From positions 868,001 through 932,000 of the forward strand of contig NZ_FXWJ01000001.1 of NCBI RefSeq assembly GCF_900177795.1: a stretch of 64,000 nt of DNA, in the 5' to 3' direction. Position 1 is the stretch's first letter; each line of letters opens with the position of its first letter. This document shows, one piece after another, positions 41,233-49,457 of the stretch. Source of the stretch: Plantibacter elymi (nom. nud.). Lineage in GTDB: Bacteria; Actinomycetota; Actinomycetes; Actinomycetales; Microbacteriaceae. A program made the translations under genes and the position numbers. A model generated the notes under the pieces. It did not search any database and was not told the origin of the DNA. It worked only from the letters and a program-made list of their open reading frames with translations.

Positions 41233-41774
41233 TGAGCGGTGGTCTCCGCGAGGAGCGGCACGACGAGCGGCAGCTGGAGCGTGAGCCACGGGCTGAACGC
41301 GAAGGGCGCCTGTTCGACGGACTCGAGGAGCGATCCGGGTTCGGCCCAGGCCCACTCCATGACCTCGTCGGGGTTCGGCTCGGGCGTCGCGTCCGTGTAG
41401 GCGACGTAGACCGGGCAGATCTCGTACTCGACCACACCCGAGGCGTCGACGGCGCGATACCGGAAGTCGGGCAGCACCAGTTGCGGCGCGGAGATCGGCA
41501 GGCCGAGCTCGGCACTCGCCCGACGCAGCACGGCGTCCACGCTGTCCTCGTCCGGGCCGGGGTGTCCGCAGAACGAGTTCGTCCAGACGCCCGGCCACGT
41601 GAGCTTCGAGAGCGCGCGCCGGGTCACGAGGATGCGACCGTCGGGCCCGATGACGTGGCAGGAGAACGCGAGGTGGAGCGGCGTCTCCAGCGTGTGGACG
41701 GTCGCCTTCGGCGTGGTGCCGATGCGGGTGCCGTCCTCGGCGAGCAGGACGACGAGTTCTTCGGGTACCGACAT
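41229..41774 (-). CDS. idi: Isopentenyl-diphosphate delta-isomerase, type 1
   Basis: 181-residue NUDIX-fold enzyme that interconverts IPP and DMAPP to supply prenyl precursors for carotenoids. Active-site Cys is in TNSFCGHPGPDE, and the catalytic Glu lies in VVEYEICPVY. Metal-binding His residues include those in ATVHTLETPLHLAFSCHV. It is divergent from crtE, 85 bp away. The start is preceded by GAGAAT at 6 nt, so it may be leaderless; the stop codon lies in repeat A copy 6. Confidence 0.95.
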   Translation of the reverse strand: MSVPEELVVLLAEDGTRIGTTPKATVHTLETPLHLAFSCHVIGPDGRILVTRRALSKLTWPGVWTNSFCGHPGPDEDSVDAVLRRASAELGLPISAPQLVLPDFRYRAVDASGVVEYEICPVYVAYTDATPEPNPDEVMEWAWAEPGSLLESVEQAPFAFSPWLTLQLPLVVPLLAETTAH

Positions 41775-41847
41775 GCGTCCATTCTCCCCGACGATCGGGG
41801 TGAACGCGAATGGACAGCTAGCGTACTAATCTCGCCGCTCCGTGAAG

Positions 41848-41853
41848 TAGCCT
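41848..41853 (+). promoter_or_regulatory. -10 element of the crt operon, probably leaderless
   Basis: TAGCCT ends 6 nt before the crtE ATG at 41860. No ribosome binding site is visible in this spacing. Confidence 0.5.
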
Positions 41854-41859
41854 CGTGAT

Positions 41860-42933
41860 ATGGAGACCCACCACGTCGTCGACGTGCCCTATCGACAACA
41901 GCATCAGGTCGAGGATGCCCTCGAGCGTTTCCTCGAACTGGCGAAGACGCAGGCGGTGTCGTTCGGCGGCGCCGGCTACCTGCGGCTCTGGGAGACCATC
42001 GAGCGCAGCATGGCCGGCGGCAAGCGGTTCCGTCCCCGGATGGTCATGACGGCCTACGAGGCGCTGGGTGGCGAGGACATCGTCGCGGCCGCCCACGTCG
42101 CTGCCGCCTACGAACTCCTGCACACCGCGCTGATCGTCCACGACGACGTGATCGACCGCGACTTCGTCCGGCGCGGCAGCCCCAACGTCTCCGGCAGCTA
42201 CCGCGACATCGCGCAGACCGCGGGCATCCCGCTGCCGCTCGCCGAGCACCGCGGCATGTCCGTCGCCGTCATCGCCGGCGACCTCGCCCTGTCCGCGTCC
42301 TACCGCCTGATCGACCGCGCGGGGAGTGCCGACTCGGTCCGCACCCGCCTGCGCGAGATCCTCGACGACGCGATCTCCGCCTCGGCGGCCGGCGAGCTCG
42401 CCGACGTCGACTTCACGGTCGGCGGCGTCGTCCCGACGGTCGACGACATCATCCGCATGGAGCGTCTGAAGACCGCCTACTACTCGTTCGAGGCGCCCCT
42501 GCAGTCGGGTGGCGTCCTGGCTGGCGCTCCGGAGGCGACGATCGACGCGCTCGGAGCGTTCGGGCAGCAGATCGGCATCGCCTATCAGATCATCGACGAC
42601 GTCCTCGGCGTCTTCGGCGACTCGAAGACGACCGGCAAGACGACGATCGGCGACCTCCGCGAGGGCAAGTTGACGGTCATGGTGGCGTTCGCGGCGGAGC
42701 AGCCCGAGTGGCACGCCGTCGAGCACCTCTTCGGCGACCCGGACCTCGACGAGGAGGGTGCCGCCGTCCTGCGCGACGTCCTCACGACGACGGGCGCCCG
42801 CCAGCACGCGACCCTGCTCGCCGGTGACTACGCCAACCGCGCCTGGGAGCAGCTGGCCTCGCCGAGCATCCCGGCGCAGCTCCGCGACGAGCTCCGCCCC
42901 ATCGTCGCCACCGTGCTCGAGCGGTCGCGATGA
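41860..42933 (+). CDS. crtE: Geranylgeranyl diphosphate synthase
   Basis: 357-residue trans-prenyltransferase making GGPP from IPP and allylic diphosphates. First aspartate-rich motif is HDDVIDRD (residues about 94-101), second is QIIDDVLGVFGD (about 246-257), and the GKRFRPRMV and KTTIGDLREGK segments bind diphosphate. First gene of the carotenoid operon; its stop overlaps crtB (ATGA). Confidence 0.95.
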   Translation: METHHVVDVPYRQQHQVEDALERFLELAKTQAVSFGGAGYLRLWETIERSMAGGKRFRPRMVMTAYEALGGEDIVAAAHVAAAYELLHTALIVHDDVIDRDFVRRGSPNVSGSYRDIAQTAGIPLPLAEHRGMSVAVIAGDLALSASYRLIDRAGSADSVRTRLREILDDAISASAAGELADVDFTVGGVVPTVDDIIRMERLKTAYYSFEAPLQSGGVLAGAPEATIDALGAFGQQIGIAYQIIDDVLGVFGDSKTTGKTTIGDLREGKLTVMVAFAAEQPEWHAVEHLFGDPDLDEEGAAVLRDVLTTTGARQHATLLAGDYANRAWEQLASPSIPAQLRDELRPIVATVLERSR

Positions 42934-43898
42934 CCGCAGCAGGGGACGGGACCGGGCGACCGGCCGACGACGCCTCGGCGGTCGGCGACGCACGACAGCT
43001 CTACGACCGGGTAGCCCAGGAGACCGCGAGCATCGTCATCCGTCGGTACTCCACGTCCTTCGGCCTGGCGGCCAGGCTGCTCGGTGGCGACATCCGCCAG
43101 GACGTCGAGAACGTGTACGCACTCGTGCGCATCGCCGACGAGATCGTCGACGGCGTGGCCGCGGCGGCCGGGCTCGACCCCGAGCGGGTCCTCCGCATGC
43201 TCGACGCCCTCGAGCAGGACACCGAGGACGCGATGGAGACGGGGTACAGCAGCAACCTCGTCGTCCACGCCTTCGCCATCTCGGCGCGGTCGGCGGGGAT
43301 CGAGGTCGACCTCACCCGTCCGTTCTTCGCGTCCATGCGCGCGGACCTCTCGCGGACCGTCCACACCCCGGAGACGTTCCGCGACTACGTGTACGGCTCC
43401 GCCGAGGTCGTCGGGCTCATGTGCCTGCGGATCTTCCTGCGCGGCCACGACGTCGACGACGCCCAGCGCGCCGCGTTCGTCGTCGGCGCCAGGAGTCTCG
43501 GTGCCGCCTTCCAGAAGGTGAACTTCCTCCGCGACCTCTCGGCCGACCACGACGAGCTCGGCCGCAGCTACTTCCCGGGTGTCGCCGTCGACGAGCTCAC
43601 CGAGGCGCAGAAGCACAGCCTGCTCGACGACATCGAAGCCGATCTCGACCGCTCGGCAGCGGTCCTCGGGCGGCTGCCGAAGTCGAGCCGTCGCGCGGTC
43701 GCCCTCGCCCAGGAGCTCTTCTCGGAACTCGCCCGACGCATCCGGACGACGCCGGCCTCGGCGCTCGTCCGCACGCGTGTCCGGGTGCCCGACCCGGTCA
43801 AGCTCCGCATCGCCGCCGGCGCGCTCGCCGGTCGCACACCGGCCACGACCGGCACCACCGCCTCCATCCCGACGATCGACGAGAGTTCGCAGTCATGA
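42930..43898 (+). CDS. crtB: Phytoene synthase
   Basis: 322 residues; condenses two GGPP to phytoene. Aspartate motifs are VRIADEIVDG and FLRDLSADHDELGRSYFP, as in squalene/phytoene synthases. The first ~25 residues are hydrophilic. Coupled to both neighbours through ATGA overlaps at 42930 and 43895. Confidence 0.95.
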   Translation: MTAAGDGTGRPADDASAVGDARQLYDRVAQETASIVIRRYSTSFGLAARLLGGDIRQDVENVYALVRIADEIVDGVAAAAGLDPERVLRMLDALEQDTEDAMETGYSSNLVVHAFAISARSAGIEVDLTRPFFASMRADLSRTVHTPETFRDYVYGSAEVVGLMCLRIFLRGHDVDDAQRAAFVVGARSLGAAFQKVNFLRDLSADHDELGRSYFPGVAVDELTEAQKHSLLDDIEADLDRSAAVLGRLPKSSRRAVALAQELFSELARRIRTTPASALVRTRVRVPDPVKLRIAAGALAGRTPATTGTTASIPTIDESSQS

Positions 43899-45475
43899 CC
43901 ACCTCCCACAACCGGACCGTCGTCATCGGCGGCGGCATCAGCGGTCTCGCCACCGCAGCCCTCCTCGCCCGCGACGGCCAGCGGGTCACGCTGCTCGAAC
44001 GACGCGAGGTGCTCGGCGGCCGCGCCGGCACCTGGGAGCAGGACGGCTTCACCTTCGACACCGGCCCGAGCTGGTACCTCATGCCGGAGGTCTTCGACCA
44101 CTTCTACCGCCTCCTCGGCACCTCCGCGGCCGAGCAGCTCGACCTCGGGCGACTCGACCCGGCGTACCGCGTCTACTCGGAGGGCCGCGACGGGCACCTC
44201 GACCTCGCCGCCGACCGGGCCGGCAACCTCGCCCTGTTCGAGTCGGTCGAACCCGGCGCCGGCGCGAAGATGGACGTGTACCTCCGCAGCGCGAAGGAGA
44301 CCTACGAGATCGCCATCCGGAGCTTCCTGTACACGACGTTCGAGTCGTACCGGACGCTCGCGAGCCGTGAGGTCCTCGCCCGGATGCCGAAGCTCGCGAA
44401 GCTCCTCACGGAGGACCTCGACACCCTGGCCGCACGCACCGTCGCCGACGTCCGTCTGCAGCAGATCCTCGGCTACCCGGCCGTGTTCCTCGGCTCCTCG
44501 CCCTTCGAGGCGCCGAGCATGTACCACCTCATGAGCTACCTCGACCTCGAGGACGGCGTGCTCTACCCGCAGGGCGGCTTCTCGCGGATCATCGACACGA
44601 TCGCCGAGCTCGCCCGCGCCGAGGGCGTGGAGATCATCACGGGCGCCGAGGTCACCGGCATCACCACGATGCCCGCCGGCCGCCGCGCCAGGGTCGACGG
44701 CGTCAACTACCTCGACGCCGACGGTCGTCGGCAGCTGCTCCGCGCCGACCGCGTCGTGTCCGCCGCCGACCTGCACCACACCGAGACGACGCTGCTGCCG
44801 CGTGAGCTCCAGACCTACCCGGCCGAGTACTGGGAGAAGCGCACCGCCGGTCCCGGAGCCGTGCTCGTCATGCTCGGCGTCCGCGGCGAGCTCCCGGAGC
44901 TCCTGCACCACAGCCTGTTCTTCACGGCCGACTGGCGCGACAACTTCGGCCGCATCTTCGGCGAGGAGACGAGCGTGCCCGACCCCGCGTCGCTGTACGT
45001 CTGTCGCCCGAGCGCGACCGATGCGGGCGTCGCACCCGACGGTCACGAGAACCTGTTCATCCTGGTTCCGGTCCCTGCCGATCCGTCCATCGGTGGCGGT
45101 GGAGACGCCCGGGTCGCGGAGATCGGCGACGCCGCCATCGCGCAGATCGCCGAGTGGGCCGGCGTCCCCGACCTCGCCGAGCGCATCGTGGTGCGTCGCG
45201 ACGTCGGACCGGCCGACTTCGCGACCGACCTCAACGTCTGGAAGGGCACCGCCCTCGGGCCGGCGCACATCCTCTCGCAGAGTGCGATGTTCCGGAGCGG
45301 CAACGTCAGCAAGAAGGTCGACGGCCTGTTCTACACCGGCGGCTCAACCATCCCGGGCATCGGCCTGCCGATGTGCCTCATCAGCGCAGAGCTCGTCGTG
45401 AAGCGCATGCGTGGCGACATCACCACCGGCCCGATGGCGGAGCCGTTGCGCGCTCGCGCCGAGGCGACCGGCTGA
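43895..45475 (+). CDS. crtI: Phytoene desaturase (to lycopene)
   Basis: 526-residue FAD-dependent desaturase. The dinucleotide motif VVIGGGISGLATAALLARDG is at residues 9-28, and the C-terminal CrtI signature GLFYTGGSTIPGIGLPMCLISAELV lies at about 475-500. Converts phytoene to lycopene, the substrate of the elongase. The start overlaps the crtB stop, and its stop overlaps crtYe by one base (TGATG). Confidence 0.95.
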   Translation: MTTSHNRTVVIGGGISGLATAALLARDGQRVTLLERREVLGGRAGTWEQDGFTFDTGPSWYLMPEVFDHFYRLLGTSAAEQLDLGRLDPAYRVYSEGRDGHLDLAADRAGNLALFESVEPGAGAKMDVYLRSAKETYEIAIRSFLYTTFESYRTLASREVLARMPKLAKLLTEDLDTLAARTVADVRLQQILGYPAVFLGSSPFEAPSMYHLMSYLDLEDGVLYPQGGFSRIIDTIAELARAEGVEIITGAEVTGITTMPAGRRARVDGVNYLDADGRRQLLRADRVVSAADLHHTETTLLPRELQTYPAEYWEKRTAGPGAVLVMLGVRGELPELLHHSLFFTADWRDNFGRIFGEETSVPDPASLYVCRPSATDAGVAPDGHENLFILVPVPADPSIGGGGDARVAEIGDAAIAQIAEWAGVPDLAERIVVRRDVGPADFATDLNVWKGTALGPAHILSQSAMFRSGNVSKKVDGLFYTGGSTIPGIGLPMCLISAELVVKRMRGDITTGPMAEPLRARAEATG

Positions 45476-45828
45476 TGGGTCTGCTGTACCTGCTGGCGCT
45501 GCTCGTCTCGATCACCGGGATGGTCATGCTCGACCGGCGGTTCCGGCTGTTCTTCTGGGCCGACCGACGACGGGCCGCGATCATCCTGCCGATCGGCGTC
45601 GTGTTCTTCCTCGTGTGGGACCTCCTCGGCATCGGCACCGGCATCTTCTTCCGCGGTGAGACCGCGTTCATGACCGGGCTGCAGGTCGCGCCCGAGCTGC
45701 CGATCGAGGAGGTCTTCTTCCTGACGCTGCTCTGCTACCTCACGATGAACCTGTTCGGTGCGGCGCGACACACGCTCGGCCGGGTGTCCCGCCGGACGAC
45801 CGGCGCCGCCGAGGTGAGCGGACGATGA
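45475..45828 (+). CDS. crtYe: C50 carotenoid epsilon-cyclase subunit
   Basis: 117 residues with three hydrophobic segments (LLYLLALLVSITGMVML, AAIILPIGVVFFLVWDLLGIG, LPIEEVFFLTLLCYLTMNLFGA). The PIEEVFF motif is conserved in heterodimeric lycopene cyclases. With CrtYf it cyclises the C50 intermediate to decaprenoxanthin-like or related pigments. Whether the ring type is epsilon (C. glutamicum) or beta (CrtYg/Yh) or gamma cannot be told from sequence. Confidence 0.9.
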   Translation: MGLLYLLALLVSITGMVMLDRRFRLFFWADRRRAAIILPIGVVFFLVWDLLGIGTGIFFRGETAFMTGLQVAPELPIEEVFFLTLLCYLTMNLFGAARHTLGRVSRRTTGAAEVSGR

Positions 45829-46205
45829 CCTACTGGGCCCTCAACGCATGGTTTCTCGCCGTCGTGGCGGTCGTCGCGCTGCTCGCGGTCGTGCGGCTCG
45901 ATCGACGCCGTGCGAGCGGACCGCGATCCACCGGTCTGACGGCGGGCACCTGGCTGCTCGCGGTGGGCGGTGGGCTCGTCGTCCTCCTACTCATGACCGC
46001 GCTGTTCGACAACATCATGATCGGCATCGGGCTCGTCGGCTACGACCCGGCGCTCATCTCCGGCGCCTTCATCGGCATCGCGCCGCTCGAGGACTTCGCC
46101 TACGCCATCGCGGCGGCCGTCCTGCTCCCGTCGCTCTGGGTGCTCCTCGAGCGCCGAACCCCTGCTCCCGTCTCCCCATCCCCGTCCCAGGAGGACCCGG
46201 CATGA
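45825..46205 (+). CDS. crtYf: C50 carotenoid cyclase partner subunit
   Basis: 126 residues, four hydrophobic segments and the paired motif APLEDFAYAIAAAVLLPSLWVLLE (cf. PIEEVFF in CrtYe). Coupled to crtYe and crtEb by ATGA overlaps, so equal amounts of the heterodimer are likely. Confidence 0.9.
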   Translation: MTYWALNAWFLAVVAVVALLAVVRLDRRRASGPRSTGLTAGTWLLAVGGGLVVLLLMTALFDNIMIGIGLVGYDPALISGAFIGIAPLEDFAYAIAAAVLLPSLWVLLERRTPAPVSPSPSQEDPA

Positions 46206-47068
46206 ACCGACTCGGCCAGCTCGTGCTGTCCTCCCGACCGCTGTCGTGGATCAACACCGCGTACCCGTTCGCCGCGGCGTACCTGCTGACCACGCGCGAA
46301 CTCGACCTCACCTTCTGGCTCGGGACGCTGTACTTCCTCATCCCGTACAACCTCGCGATGTACGGCATCAACGACGTCTTCGACTACGAGTCCGACCTGC
46401 GGAACCCGCGCAAGGGCGGCGTCGAGGGCGCGGTCCTGGACCGCCGGATGCACCGGTTGACGATCTTCGCGGCGATCGTGACGAACGTCCCGTTCCTCGT
46501 CTACCTCGTCGTCATCGGGTCGCCGCTGTCGTGGCTCGTCCTCGCGATCAGCGTGTTCGCGCTCATCGCGTACAGCGCACCCGGCCTGCGGTTCAAGGAG
46601 CGGCCGTTCATCGACTCGCTCACCTCGAGCACGCACTTCGTGAGCCCGGCGGTCTACGGCCTCGTCCTCGCCGGCGCGGTCTTCACCCCCGCGCTCTGGG
46701 CGCTGCTCGTCGGGTACTTCCTCTGGGGGATCGCCAGCCACGCCTTCGGTGCGGTGCAGGACATCATCGCCGACCGGGAGGGCGGGATCGGCTCGATCGC
46801 GACGGTCATCGGTGCGGCGGCGACCGTCCGGTTCGCCTTCGTCGCCTACCTGGCCGGCGGTGCACTGATGCTCGTGACCCCGTGGCCCATCCCGTTGGCG
46901 GGCCTGCTCGCGCTGCCCTACGCCGCTAGTGTGTTGCCGTTCTGGAACCTCCGGGAGGAGGACGCCGAGCGGGCCAACGCAGGCTGGAAGCGGTTCCTCC
47001 GCCTCAACTTCCTGACGGGCTTCCTCATCACGATGCTCATCATCTGGTACTGGTTCCTGACGTCCTGA
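46202..47068 (+). CDS. crtEb: Lycopene elongase (UbiA-type prenyltransferase)
   Basis: 288 residues, about eight helices. The prenyl-diphosphate-binding motif is YGINDVFDYESDLRNPRKGG (residues about 53-72), the second Asp motif is AVQDIIADREGG. Adds C5 units to lycopene to form C50 flavuxanthin-type carotenoids. Last gene of the operon; the order crtE-B-I-Ye-Yf-Eb equals that of Corynebacterium without its mmpL gene. Confidence 0.93.
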   Translation: MNRLGQLVLSSRPLSWINTAYPFAAAYLLTTRELDLTFWLGTLYFLIPYNLAMYGINDVFDYESDLRNPRKGGVEGAVLDRRMHRLTIFAAIVTNVPFLVYLVVIGSPLSWLVLAISVFALIAYSAPGLRFKERPFIDSLTSSTHFVSPAVYGLVLAGAVFTPALWALLVGYFLWGIASHAFGAVQDIIADREGGIGSIATVIGAAATVRFAFVAYLAGGALMLVTPWPIPLAGLLALPYAASVLPFWNLREEDAERANAGWKRFLRLNFLTGFLITMLIIWYWFLTS

Positions 47069-47080
47069 CCCCTGTTTCCT

Positions 47081-47167
47081 CTCCCTAACTCAGGAAACCG
47101 GCGGCGCGTCGCCGGTCCCGCAGGCAGGACCGGCGCGACACGCCGGGCACGTCCTGAGTTAGGGGAG
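47081..47167. repeat. Palindromic repeat family B, copy 1
   Basis: Arms CTCCCTAACTCAGGA and TCCTGAGTTAGGGGAG enclose a second, GC-rich hairpin (GTCGCCGGTCC / GGACCGGCGCGAC). It lies between the convergent crtEb and PEP-mutase-family genes, so it probably terminates both. Confidence 0.88.
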
Positions 47168-47177
47168 GAGGACAGGC

Positions 47178-47978
47178 TCAGAGCTCGAAGGAGAAGCCGA
47201 GGTCCTCGGGGTACTCGCCGAGCTCGGTGAGGCCGGTCGCCGCGCGCTGGAGGGCGGCGAGGGTCAGGCCGAGCGTGCCGGGGCCGAAGCTGACGCGTGA
47301 GACGCCGAGTTCGGCCAGGCGCTTGAGCGGCACCGCGCCGGGGTAGCCGATGACGGAGATGCGTCCGTGCACCTGCTCGATCGCTTTGGCGACGAGCTCT
47401 TCGGTGCCGAGCCCGAGGAAGAAGACGACGTCCGCACCGGCCTCGAGGTAGGCGTTGGCGCGCGTGACGGCCTCGTCCCATGCCTCGGGGTCGCCGGCGA
47501 GCGTGTCGACCCGGGCGTTGATGACGAGCGGGATGCCCGCGTCCTCGGCTCCGGCGCGAGCGGCGGCGACGCGGGCCGCGGCCTCCTCGATCGGGAACTG
47601 TGGGGCCTTCGCGGCACCGACGGAGTCCTCGAGGTTGATGCCGACGGCACCCGACTCGACGATGAGGCGGCGGACGTTCTCGCGAACCCCGGCCGCGTCG
47701 GACGCGTAGCCCTTCTCGAAGTCGATCGTCACCGGCAGGTCGACGGCGCCCACGATGATCTTCGCGGCGGCGATCGCCTCGTCGACGTCGAGGCCACCGC
47801 CGTCTTCGAGCCCACGGACGTTCGACACCGAGTGGCTCGCCGAGGCGAGGGCGACGATGCCGGGGGCCTCGGAGACGACCTTCGCGGTGATGGCGTCCCA
47901 GACGTTGGTGACGATGAGCGGGGAACCCGGCTCGTGGAGGGAGTTGAGGAGGACGGCTTTGGCATGCTGATCAGTCAT
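47178..47978 (-). CDS. PEP mutase/isocitrate lyase superfamily protein
   Basis: 266 residues of the ICL/PEPM fold (VTNVWDAITAKVV, VTIDFEKGYASDAAGV, VGINLEDSVGA, LVINARVDTL). The catalytic KKCGH loop of isocitrate and methylisocitrate lyases is absent, as in the oxaloacetate-decarboxylase-like or phosphonomutase-like branch. Substrate unknown. No phosphonate or propionate genes nearby. Confidence 0.85.
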   Translation of the reverse strand: MTDQHAKAVLLNSLHEPGSPLIVTNVWDAITAKVVSEAPGIVALASASHSVSNVRGLEDGGGLDVDEAIAAAKIIVGAVDLPVTIDFEKGYASDAAGVRENVRRLIVESGAVGINLEDSVGAAKAPQFPIEEAAARVAAARAGAEDAGIPLVINARVDTLAGDPEAWDEAVTRANAYLEAGADVVFFLGLGTEELVAKAIEQVHGRISVIGYPGAVPLKRLAELGVSRVSFGPGTLGLTLAALQRAATGLTELGEYPEDLGFSFEL

Positions 47979-48183
47979 GTCCGCAGTCTGCCAGCGGACG
48001 TCGGCCGCCCAGCCGACAAGCGTCGAGAATTCAGGGAACGTTCGGGTTGGCTACGGTTCCCGGCTCGGGTGGGCCGCTCCCGTGACGCAAGACGAGGGCG
48101 CTCCGTGCGCCATCCCACGCCGCCGGTGGCCCGGGCGGGCAGGATGCCGTGCGTATCATTGGTGGCCGAAGGAAGGCGTTCCC

Positions 48184-49305
48184 ATGACGAAACCGCCGAC
48201 GGTCTACGACGTCGCGCACCACGCCGGCGTCTCCATCGCGACCGTCTCGCGGGTGCTCAGCCGCCCCGACGACGTGAAGCCGGCCACGCGAGACCGCGTG
48301 CTCGCCTCGGTCGGTGAACTCGGGTACGTCCCGAGCGGGGCCGCACGAGGACTCGCCGCGCGCCGCACCGGCGTCATCGGCCTGTTCTTCCAGGGGCTCG
48401 ACGCGATGGACGACCTCGGGGACATCGCCCTCGAGGGTGACGAAGCGGCGGCCGGGGGAGCGCGCATCGTCCGCGACATCCCGGAGCGGACCGACACTCG
48501 GACGCTCAACCTCTACTTCGACGAGGTGCTGCGCGGCTGCGAGCTGGAGTCCTGGCGGAGCGGGTTCGCGCTGCTCGTCGGTGTCGGCCGCGGATCCACG
48601 GCGACGCAGACCGTGCGCGACATGGCGGGTCGGGTGGACGGCCTCATGGTGCTGGCCGGGAGTGCCAGCGAGGAGGAGCTCGCGCGCCTGTCGCGGCACG
48701 TCCCGATCGTCGTGATGGCGGGGCCGCGGCGCGGCGACGACCTCGATCACGTCTCCGTGAGCAACGCCGAGGGGATGCGCACGCTCACGGCGCACCTCAT
48801 CGACGACCTCGGTGCCCGGGAGCTCGAGTACGTGGCGGGAAGCCTCGGCTCGCCCGACGACGCGGAGCGCTGGAGCGGGTTCCGTGCAGCCCTCGCGGAC
48901 CGGTCGCTCGAGGCCCCGGAGGAGCCGACCCTCCGCGGTGACTTCACCCGGGAGGGTGGGCGACGGGTCGGTCGGGAGCTGTTCCGACGCGACGGACTGC
49001 CGCGGGCCGTCGTGTGCGCCAACGACCAGATGGCGCTCGGGGTGATCGACGCCGCCAGGATCGCCGGGGTTGCGGTCCCGGAGGAGCTCATCGTCACCGG
49101 ATTCGACGGCATCGACGCCGGCCGCCTGTCGGCTCCGCGGCTCACGACGGTCCGTCAGCCGATGGAGACGCTCGGCCGGGTCTCCGTGCAGGCGCTCGCC
49201 CGTCGCCTCGCCGAGCCGAAGCTGCCCGCGATGTCCGTCCGACTCCCCGTCGAGGTCGTCCTCCGCGAGAGCTCCGAGTCGAGCGTCTCCGTGTCCCTTC
49301 CCTAA
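48184..49305 (+). CDS. LacI-family regulator of the Opp/GH1 operon
   Basis: 373 residues. LacI HTH at residues 5-50 (VYDVAHHAGVSIATVSRVLSR), followed by the hinge and sugar-binding domain (GVIGLFFQGLDAMDD, DGLMVLAG, AVVCANDQMALGVIDAA, VTGFDGIDAG). SD AAGGAAGG precedes the ATG. A LacI-type operator lies 104-117 bp after its stop, before the ABC/GH1 operon, which it probably represses. Its TAA stop is formed by the left arm of repeat B copy 2. Confidence 0.92.
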   Translation: MTKPPTVYDVAHHAGVSIATVSRVLSRPDDVKPATRDRVLASVGELGYVPSGAARGLAARRTGVIGLFFQGLDAMDDLGDIALEGDEAAAGGARIVRDIPERTDTRTLNLYFDEVLRGCELESWRSGFALLVGVGRGSTATQTVRDMAGRVDGLMVLAGSASEEELARLSRHVPIVVMAGPRRGDDLDHVSVSNAEGMRTLTAHLIDDLGARELEYVAGSLGSPDDAERWSGFRAALADRSLEAPEEPTLRGDFTREGGRRVGRELFRRDGLPRAVVCANDQMALGVIDAARIAGVAVPEELIVTGFDGIDAGRLSAPRLTTVRQPMETLGRVSVQALARRLAEPKLPAMSVRLPVEVVLRESSESSVSVSLP

Positions 49306-49383
49306 CTCAGGACGTGTGCGGCGTGTCGCCCGTAGGGCGCGAGTACGTTGGCGGACACGCCGATGCTTTCCTGAGTTAGGGAA
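49298..49383. repeat. Palindromic repeat family B, copy 2
   Basis: 15-bp perfect arms TTCCCTAACTCAGGA (49298-49312) and TCCTGAGTTAGGGAA, with inner CGTGTCGCC-type pairing. The lacI stop TAA (49303-49305) is in the left arm. It separates the regulator from the operator of the transporter operon. Confidence 0.88.
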
Positions 49384-49408
49384 ATCCAACACGGGTTGCG
49401 CCGGACAA

Positions 49409-49422
49409 TGTATGCGCTTACA
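49409..49422. promoter_or_regulatory. LacI-type operator TGTATGCGCTTACA
   Basis: Matches the LacI-family consensus TGTAAGCGCTTACA at 13 of 14 positions, with the central CG dyad. It lies 36 bp before the start of the binding-protein gene, so it should control the ABC/GH1 operon. Confidence 0.8.
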
Positions 49423-49457
49423 CTCAACCGGTACAGACTTCAGCAAGGACGGTGGCG

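Noticed and set aside
43568-45268. 566-codon minus-strand frame opposite crtI
   Set aside because: Antisense of crtI; no motif and no start context.
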